From contig NZ_QNRE01000015.1 of NCBI RefSeq assembly GCF_003315035.1, forward strand, positions 124,001 to 188,000: a stretch of 64,000 nucleotides of DNA, in the 5' to 3' direction. The position numbers and the translations under genes are program-made. The notes beneath the pieces were generated by a model. It saw only the letters and a program-made list of their open reading frames with translations. It searched no databases and was not told the DNA's origin. This stretch comes from Nocardia puris (GTDB taxonomy: Bacteria; Actinomycetota; Actinomycetes; Mycobacteriales; Mycobacteriaceae). Shown here piece after piece: positions 58,931 to 64,000 of this stretch (position 1 is the first letter of the stretch; every line of letters begins with the position of its first letter).

Positions 58931-58972
58931 GGCCTCCTAGCCGCATAACCGCAGCTAGGAGGCCACTCCTAG
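58931..58972. promoter_or_regulatory. Alternative hairpins before the secreted-protein genes
   Basis: GGCCTCCTAGC (58931-58941) pairs with GCTAGGAGGCC (58954-58964). The second arm can instead pair with the following CTCCTAG (CTAGGAG 58955-58961 with 58966-58972). Two mutually exclusive stems between the 35-aa peptide gene and the next gene look like an attenuator or processing site. No U-run follows. Confidence 0.5.
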
Positions 58973-58985
58973 GCGGCTTTCGCCG

Positions 58986-59093
58986 TCAGATGAACGGCAG
59001 CACGAGCGACAGCACCTGCGCTGCCAGATGCACGCCGTTGTTCAGGACGGTCAACACTCCGTTGACTGCCCCAAGAATCACGAACGGGTCCAT
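58986..59093 (-). CDS. 35-residue hydrophobic peptide
   Basis: ATG 59093 lies six bases after AAAGGA and opens a 35-codon frame encoding an almost entirely hydrophobic peptide with two Asn (LTVLNNGVHL), likely one membrane helix (residues 3-33). It is the first clear gene of the minus-strand conjugative transcript, followed by the alternative hairpins. It is too short for most gene finders. It could be a membrane peptide of the mating apparatus or a small regulator. No family is recognised. Confidence 0.6.
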   Translation of the reverse strand: MDPFVILGAVNGVLTVLNNGVHLAAQVLSLVLPFI

Positions 59094-59481
59094 TGGAATC
59101 CTTTCGGGTTGCTTATCGGACGAACTCCATCCAAAACCCGTTCAGCCATCTACGCCACCCCACGAAGGGATGGAGATTCTACGGCGACAATATCTTGGTA
59201 CTCGAACAGACCATTCATCTGCGCATTTGATGTTTCCAGCACCTGTTCGTTATCTTTCGGGACCCGATGTCGCGCACCAGGTTCGCGGCACCAGCACACA
59301 GCCGGCATCCAGGCAGGTTCGACGACGACGGCCCATATCGGCGGGAGATCGATTGCGCAACTGGACGTTTCACAGTTGCCGCGCGCAACCCATTCTGGTA
59401 GGAAATAAACGAGGTCTCGGGGGTAACCAATTATCGTAACGCGATCATCTGCCGTGCCGGAAGACCCAGAAAGGGGGGACC
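59094..59481. promoter_or_regulatory. Divergent control region between regulator and conjugative operon
   Basis: This spacer has lower GC than its surroundings and separates the MmyB-type regulator (+) from the long transfer operon (-). It should carry both promoters and the operator. A-T-rich stretches (for example AACCAATTATCGTAACG at about 59429-59445) are promoter candidates, but I cannot assign boxes with confidence. A possible ORF (59150-59530) occupies most of it. Confidence 0.4.
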
Positions 59482-59530
59482 ATGCCCACCGGGCGAGCCC
59501 GTCGACCCTCTGCCCACACCACGGCACCAC
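59150..59530 (-). CDS. Possible lower-GC ORF in the divergent intergenic region
   Basis: From about 59440 the minus frame ending at 59150 reads like a real protein (DLVYFLPEWVARGNCET, LPPIWAVVVEPAWMPAVCWC, QMNGLFEYQDIVAVE), with three Cys and mixed codon use lower in GC than its neighbours. The only in-frame starts (ATG 59530, GTG 59527) lie inside the opposite-strand regulator gene, and no binding site is obvious. It may be a fragment of a foreign gene or an intact small gene with a start I cannot define. Confidence 0.35.
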   Translation of the reverse strand: MVPWCGQRVDGLARWAWSPLSGSSGTADDRVTIIGYPRDLVYFLPEWVARGNCETSSCAIDLPPIWAVVVEPAWMPAVCWCREPGARHRVPKDNEQVLETSNAQMNGLFEYQDIVAVESPSLRGVA

Positions 59531-60270
59531 CCACGCTCGGTGCCACGCTCAAGCAGATCCGCGAACACCGCGGCTGGTCGCGCTACACCGCCTCGCGGCG
59601 GTGCGACGTCAGCGAGACCTACATCAAGGACATCGAGGTCGGCCGCGGCAGGCCCAGCAACGAGGTCTTGGACGAACTCGTCGCGGGCTACCGCCTCGAC
59701 CCGATGCAGGCACGTCACCTCTACAACCTGCGCCACACACCTGAGGACCTCGCACCACCGGACCAGCTGCGCGAACGGATCTCCTCCTCCGAAGCGCTGC
59801 GCACCGGCTTGGTCGATCTGGACCACCGCGGCATCCTCGCCGCCTATGTGGACCCGACCTGGACAATCCTGTGGTCGAACAGCAGATTTCAGCAAGCCGT
59901 CCCGGGACTGGCTGCCGACATCTCGGTGCCGGTCTGGGTGTTCTCGCACGACGGTCTTCTCGCACTTCACGACTGGGACGCCGAAGCCAAGATCGCGGTC
60001 GCGTCGCTGCGCGCAGTGGCCGGTCGGTATCGCGACTCCGTCCAGGTGCGCACCAGCTTGGCCGTCCTGGCTCGCAACCCCGAATTCCGCGAGCGATGGG
60101 CTTCGACCATCGACGTCATGTTCATCCGGCCTTCCGACGTCCCGCTCCACCTGCGCAACCCTGACCGGACCACCACCTCCTACACCTTGCGCATCTCGCC
60201 CACCGACTCGACCGGGCACATCTCCCTGCTCCAAGCCGTCGAGTCCGTCACCGCCAGCCCAGCCCTCTGA
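59482..60270 (+). CDS. XRE-family regulator with MmyB-type ligand domain
   Basis: This 262-aa transcription factor has an N-terminal helix-turn-helix (LKQIREHRGWSRYTASRRCD, SETYIKDIEVGRG, residues 20-60) followed by the MmyB-like PAS-type domain common in actinobacteria (LDHRGILAAYVDPTWTILWSN, SLRAVAGRYRD, RERWAS). ATG 59482 follows GAAAGGGGGG. Its divergent position next to the transfer operon suggests that it represses or activates conjugation and itself. The ligand, often a fatty acid or other small lipid in the family, is unknown. Confidence 0.88.
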   Translation: MPTGRARRPSAHTTAPPTLGATLKQIREHRGWSRYTASRRCDVSETYIKDIEVGRGRPSNEVLDELVAGYRLDPMQARHLYNLRHTPEDLAPPDQLRERISSSEALRTGLVDLDHRGILAAYVDPTWTILWSNSRFQQAVPGLAADISVPVWVFSHDGLLALHDWDAEAKIAVASLRAVAGRYRDSVQVRTSLAVLARNPEFRERWASTIDVMFIRPSDVPLHLRNPDRTTTSYTLRISPTDSTGHISLLQAVESVTASPAL

Positions 60271-60399
60271 CCACAAGCAACCGTGGGTGACGTTGAGCAG
60301 GCCGACCAACCAGTCGTCGGAAGGTCCGCACCTACGCCGATCCCGACCGCCCCACGGGTCGCCGAAGCCCTGCGCGAACGTCGGTCGATGGAGTCCGCG

Positions 60400-60703
60400 G
60401 CTGGCGAAGCAGCTGGACCACCGTCATCGGCCTGCTCGACTCGATGGCGTGATACCGCAGCGAGCTGGCACGCATCGAACGACTCCTCGACGACATCGCC
60501 GCCCTGGAGCAAGCGGCAGCCGACGACACCATCTCGCAACCGCTTCGCGATGCCACAGGCAACGAGCTCGACACCGTCTACCTCGCCCCTCAGGACGAAC
60601 AACTCGACGACCTGCGCGCGGGTTGGACACTCGACTCACCGCGCTGCGGGCGCTCGTTGACAACTCCACGGGGCGTTTCAGTGTGATCCGTCGCCGGTGG
60701 TGA
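60400..60703 (+). pseudogene. Frameshifted remnant of a small coiled-coil protein
   Basis: Protein-like sequence is split over two frames. YRSELARIERLLDDIAALEQA and ELDTVYLAPQDEQLDDLRAG lie in one frame right after a TGA at about 60449. LDTRLTALRALVDNSTGRF lies in another and ends at 60703. Joined, they give a natural Leu/Asp-rich helical C-terminus. The gene is therefore interrupted by at least one frameshift and one stop. It lies between the regulator and a membrane protein. Confidence 0.5.
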
Positions 60704-60759
60704 GGATGGGGGATGGCCCACGGTCCACGACCACAATTGCGACGAACAGGAGAGATTTC

Positions 60760-61470
60760 GTGACCGACTTCGACCTCGATGAACTGAACTCCGACGCGCA
60801 GTACCGGGTCGACGTGCTGGCCGCTCGTGCGGGACTGCCGTCGCTGCCGGTGTATGTGCGCGAGACCGGACTGGATGCGGCGACCAGGGTGTATTTCCTC
60901 CCGGCGCTTCGCCAGCACCGGCACCGTCCCCCCACACCGCACCGCATCGACGTACACGCGAGCACCTACGCCGAACTCGACGCGCCCTTGCGCGACGCGC
61001 TACTCGCGCAGGCGGTCGCACTCGCCAACGACCCCGCCGCCACCCAGATCCCCATCCGGGCACCATGGTGGCGCACAGCCGTGATCCGTTGGTCCGGCAA
61101 CACATTCTGGTGGGTCGATCTCGTCACCCTCGCCGCGCTGCTCGTCGTCACCGCCATGACGATGTGGTCGTGGCCGGACCTGGTGGCCGTGGCGTGGATC
61201 GCCGCTGTGCTGTGGGTGATCGCCCGACTCTTCTCCGCTGCGGACGAACGCGAACTGATCCTGCGCACCGACCGCCGAGCCGCCGAGATGGCTGGGGCAC
61301 CCCCGGTGCGCTACCTGCTGATGTCGCCGCCAGCACCCCCTCTCGAGCCCACGCACCGGCTGCTCCGCTGGCACCGAAGATGGCTGCACGCCGAACCTCC
61401 ACTCGCCCACCGCCTCACCGCCGCGACGGCCGCCGACCCATCCGAGGACGGAGCTCCGAAATGGTGTTGA
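60760..61470 (+). CDS. Membrane protein, degenerate M48-peptidase-like
   Basis: This 236-aa protein starts at GTG 60760 behind AGGAGAG. Residues 15-95 (LPSLPVYVRETGLDAATRVYFLP, IDVHASTYAELDAPLRDALLAQAVALAND) resemble the N-terminal part of an M48 peptidase, but no H-E-x-x-H motif is present. Two transmembrane helices (about 125-148 and 150-168) follow, then a Pro-rich basic tail. It is probably a non-catalytic membrane relative; I rate the M48 link as weak. Confidence 0.6.
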   Translation: MTDFDLDELNSDAQYRVDVLAARAGLPSLPVYVRETGLDAATRVYFLPALRQHRHRPPTPHRIDVHASTYAELDAPLRDALLAQAVALANDPAATQIPIRAPWWRTAVIRWSGNTFWWVDLVTLAALLVVTAMTMWSWPDLVAVAWIAAVLWVIARLFSAADERELILRTDRRAAEMAGAPPVRYLLMSPPAPPLEPTHRLLRWHRRWLHAEPPLAHRLTAATAADPSEDGAPKWC

Positions 61471-61770
61471 CCGCGTCATTGCCGCTGACCAACGTCATGC
61501 GCGGTGCGCTGGCGGGCCCCGGTCCGCTGTACCGCACTTGCGCGAGATCCACTGCGGCACAAAGTGACTCGACCGACCCTGTACGCAGCGGCGACCTCGC
61601 CCACCTCAGACCCCCGCACTCGTTTCGCGGCCCTGCCGATCATCCGACCCATCACGAGACAGTCCTTGCCCAGCCCAGGACGCCTCGACAGGCCCCGGCC
61701 ATGTGTTTCATGATTGACAACCGAGTGCGTTCATCCCTGCCGCGTCTCCGTCAGATCCCGAGGACACACG
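61471..61770. other. Intergenic stretch without a convincing gene
   Basis: About 300 bases with only short, low-complexity open frames (for example 61504-61713 +). No ribosome site, hairpin with T-run or recognisable repeat was found. Confidence 0.5.
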
Positions 61771-62292
61771 ATGCTCACAGATCTGCACTGCCCGCACTGC
61801 CGCACCACCCACGCCCTGCAAGCGATCCCCGCGCTCTACGCCGCTGGCACCGGCACCGAGGTCACAACCGGTGACTACCACGGCGTCGGATTCACACCCT
61901 ACGGAGCAGTTCCGGTCGTGGCCACCGCGACCCGAACGAGCACGCACTCGACCGCTCTGGCCAGCGCACTCAATCCCGGACCCGGAACTCGGCCCATCGA
62001 AGGTCTCCTCCTCTGGGGCACCCTGGCCCTCCTTCTACCCCTGATCATGCTGCTGCCCGTATCCGCGATGCTCAACGACGCCACCGAGCGGGAGGACCTA
62101 GCGCAAGCGATGGTCGTAGGCTTCCCGACACTCATCGCGTTCTCCGTGCCGACGATCGCCTGCTACTGGATAGCCCTCGCCCGCGCCAGGCAGAACCAGC
62201 GAATCCGCCGCGGCCGCCCCCTCGCCCACGCCGTCTGGGCGGCAGGACTCTACTGCCGCCGCTTCCCTATTAACTCTGTGTGTTGCAGCTGA
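61771..62292 (+). pseudogene. Zinc-ribbon membrane protein truncated by a transposon
   Basis: A 173-codon frame starts at ATG 61771 with an N-terminal zinc-ribbon half (CPHCRTTHAL). A cytosolic linker and two transmembrane helices (about residues 80-100 and 117-140) follow, then GLYCRR. Proteins of this layout normally end with a second C-x-x-C half-site. Here the sequence changes abruptly after CRR to codons of different composition (FPINSVCCS) and stops. The break coincides with the start of the recombinase-bearing element, so the gene was probably cut by its insertion. Confidence 0.65.
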
Positions 62293-62303
62293 TCATGTTG
62301 CAG
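62281..62303. repeat. Direct repeat TGTTGCAG at the recombinase-element end
   Basis: TGTTGCAG occurs at 62281-62288 and 62296-62303, centred on the palindrome TGATCA. Paired short repeats near the end of the element and just upstream of its first gene are plausible recombinase-binding arms. Confidence 0.45.
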
Positions 62304-62319
62304 TACATAGAGGAGGGTG

Positions 62320-63822
62320 ATGTCCAGGTTGTGGACGGTGCATTGGGTGTCCGCGGAGCTGGTTGCTCCGGCCGGTCAGCATCCGCTGCTGGATGAGTGG
62401 CGGGATCTTGTCGAGCGGGAGGAGTCCTTCGGGCTGGATCCGGGTGACCCGTTCATGGTGGATCCGGACTTCCGGGTGGATGCGCGTTTGACGCGCTACT
62501 TCGGCCGGTCGTCGTTTGCGAACCTTCGCAAGGCGACGAAGCGCTCGTACACCACGGATTATCGGGTGTTCTTCAATTTCTTGTGGAGCCGCGGGAAGTA
62601 CTGGGACGCAGCAGATTACGATGATCTGCTCGACTTCGAGGATTGGCGGCGGCGGTCGCCGCGCAACATGCGGCGGATCAGCGGCTCGAAGTGGAACCGG
62701 GAGTTGGCGGCGCTGAGCCGGCTCTATAGGTGGGCGGTCAAGCAGGGGTATGTGGCCGAGAGCCCGGTCGGGGTCAAGACGGTCCGCAACCGCTACGGGG
62801 ACCTGGTGGGGGTGGCCGAGGCGCGCGCGAAGGATGTCCGGTCCTCGAACGTGAAGTGGTTGACGCCCAGGGCGTTTCGGTTGTGGCGCGATGTCGGGCT
62901 GCGTGGTTACACCGCCGAAGGCCGCATGGACTCGTCCTGGCGCGGCCGTCACGATGACCGCAATGCCGCGTTCGCCGACCTGTTGTTGAGCAGCGGATTG
63001 CGGCTCGGGGAGGGCGGGTCGCTGTTGACGATCGAGCTGCCTGCCTCGGCGAATACGCCGCAGCGGTACGTCGAGGCCCGGCTGGCGGCGGCGGTGGCCA
63101 AGGGCAAGCGGGCTCGCACGTTCTATGTTTCGGCGACCGTGTTGCGGGAGGTCGAGGCGTATTGCGCCACGACCCGCAGAGCGGCGATCCGGCGGGCGCA
63201 AACCGGAGGCCGTTACGACGAATTGGACGATATCTGGCTGGTGGTGAAGCAGTCCGGGTGGCAGCAACGGGTGCTGCATTGGCGCGACCGGCACGGCCGG
63301 ACCGGGGAACGCCGGATCGATGCGCTGGAGCCGGACGAGCGGCGGCGGTTGTTCGTCCAGGGGCAGAGCGGGCTGGAGCCGCTGTGGTTGTGGCTTGCCG
63401 AGGACGGGACCCCGTTCGGCTGCCATTCCTGGGAGGCGGTGTTCCGGTCGGCATCGCGGCGTTGCGCGGCGATGCTGACGGGGGTGGTGCCGGATCCGCC
63501 GTTCGCGACGCCGCACATGGCGCGGCATTCGTTCGCGCTCTACATGCTGGTGGCGTTGCACCGGGCGCTGGACATGCGGCTGGATCTGACGCCCGAGGAA
63601 CGCCGCGACTACATGCTGCTCTACATGTCGCCCTGGCGGATGGTCAAAGACCTCCTCGGGCACGCGAGCGAACAGGTTACCCGCGATATCTACCTGGCCC
63701 CGGTCTCGGACCTGGAGGTGCGGTCACTGTTGATCGAGGACGATGATCCGGATGTCGCCGAACTGCTCGCGAAGCTGGCGGCGGCGTCGGACCGGATCCT
63801 CGATGCCGAGGTGGCCGGCTGA
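62320..63822 (+). CDS. Tyrosine recombinase, first of a tandem set (Tn554/RIT type)
   Basis: This 500-aa site-specific recombinase has a SAM-like core-binding domain (about residues 60-150) and a full catalytic set: Arg in SSGLRLGE, Lys in AKGKRARTF, H-x-x-R in HMARH (about 399-402), the GH of LLGHAS (about 448) and nucleophile Tyr about 458 (RDIYLAP). AGGAGG lies only three bases before ATG 62320, so a slightly later TTG at 62329 may be used. Its TGA overlaps the ATG of a second gene, as in recombinase-in-trio and Tn554 transposons. Confidence 0.9.
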   Translation: MSRLWTVHWVSAELVAPAGQHPLLDEWRDLVEREESFGLDPGDPFMVDPDFRVDARLTRYFGRSSFANLRKATKRSYTTDYRVFFNFLWSRGKYWDAADYDDLLDFEDWRRRSPRNMRRISGSKWNRELAALSRLYRWAVKQGYVAESPVGVKTVRNRYGDLVGVAEARAKDVRSSNVKWLTPRAFRLWRDVGLRGYTAEGRMDSSWRGRHDDRNAAFADLLLSSGLRLGEGGSLLTIELPASANTPQRYVEARLAAAVAKGKRARTFYVSATVLREVEAYCATTRRAAIRRAQTGGRYDELDDIWLVVKQSGWQQRVLHWRDRHGRTGERRIDALEPDERRRLFVQGQSGLEPLWLWLAEDGTPFGCHSWEAVFRSASRRCAAMLTGVVPDPPFATPHMARHSFALYMLVALHRALDMRLDLTPEERRDYMLLYMSPWRMVKDLLGHASEQVTRDIYLAPVSDLEVRSLLIEDDDPDVAELLAKLAAASDRILDAEVAG

Positions 63823-64000
63823 TGGCGCGGGGAGTGCACGCCGCGCTGCCGGCCGAAGGGCACCGTCGGCCATCGGTGCTCGACGATGCCGGTCCGGTGG
63901 TCACGCACATCAGCGAGAAGGGTGATCAGCGGGCGATCTTCGACTTCGGTGCGTTGCCGGTGTCGGCTGCCTTGCAGCGATCTCTCGCTGCGGCGTTCGC
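63822..64000 (+). CDS. Start of a second recombinase-operon gene, cut by the window end
   Basis: ATG 63822 overlaps the preceding TGA (TGATG), and the frame stays open to the last base (59 codons visible). The visible part (VVTHISEKGDQRAIFDFGALP) has no diagnostic motif yet. The coupled arrangement suggests the second recombinase of a Tn554/RIT-type set, but this cannot be confirmed within the window. Confidence 0.55.
   Translation, partial: MARGVHAALPAEGHRRPSVLDDAGPVVTHISEKGDQRAIFDFGALPVSAALQRSLAAAF

Noticed and set aside
58931..58972. Classical intrinsic terminator
   Set aside because: Stable stems exist but no T-run follows on either strand, and a coupled secreted-protein gene continues downstream.
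1..64000. tRNA genes, attachment sites or CRISPR arrays
   Set aside because: No cloverleaf-like T-loop context outside coding regions, no paired att-like repeats and no regularly spaced repeats were seen.

Overview
High-GC actinobacterial DNA, most likely Nocardia or another member of the Mycobacteriales. The evidence is strongly G/C-biased third codon positions, actinobacterium-restricted families (SCO6880-like conjugation protein, DUF4913, DUF4254, DUF6668-like, MmyB-type XRE regulator) and chains of genes joined by ATGA/GTGA overlaps. The window is accessory DNA throughout; no housekeeping genes, rRNA, tRNA or CRISPR arrays were seen.

Layout. (1) 1-3868: a complete IS21-family element (448-2980, with a 6-bp target duplication) inside degenerate sequence, then a 5'-truncated GNAT gene. 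(2) 3790-15703, minus strand: a tightly coupled biosynthetic operon. From upstream to downstream it encodes a small protein, a trifunctional GmhA-HldE fusion, a sugar epimerase, a radical SAM enzyme, a P450, an SHMT-like PLP enzyme, a GT9 glycosyltransferase, a carbamoyltransferase, a hexapeptide acyltransferase/SGNH hydrolase fusion and a HAD protein. This fits a nucleotide-activated heptose that is transferred, carbamoylated and acylated on a small molecule, partly reminiscent of the bleomycin sugar genes. (3) 15973-18490, plus strand: an HTH-TPR-like regulator coupled to a split RibD-type reductase and deaminase. (4) 18553-21745: decayed and small genes (Nudix remnant, DUF4254, HNH endonuclease VII-like remnant). 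(5) 21760-59093, minus strand: about 37 kb of conjugative-element genes. The promoter-proximal part holds secreted/cell-envelope proteins and the type IV secretion core (NTF2-like proteins, pilin-like protein, VirB6/TrbL-like, SCO6880-like, VirB4-like ATPase, three-domain wall hydrolase). The distal part holds the coupling protein and a long tandem array of very divergent proteins of about 260-320 aa. A metallo-beta-lactamase-fold enzyme and a Baeyer-Villiger-type flavoprotein lie inside or at the end of the array. (6) 59482-62292, plus strand: an MmyB-type regulator, a frameshifted remnant and two membrane proteins, the last cut off by (7) a tyrosine-recombinase transposon of Tn554/RIT type (62320 to the window end).

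The most unusual content is the paralogue array. At least ten proteins share an N-terminal [W/L]Q-x-x-LL helix, a central G-[V/I]-P step and an L-T-x-x-E-x-x-x-L-W segment; several also share a C-terminal AGTAIxAAL-like motif before an acidic Pro-rich tail. Several members are preceded by small overlapping leader ORFs, and two leaders carry a conserved structured RNA that would pair with the Shine-Dalgarno sequence. In the same operon a cutinase-like and a lipase-like protein both have the catalytic serine replaced by alanine. No relaxase was recognised, so either it lies outside the window or one of the unassigned proteins does that job.
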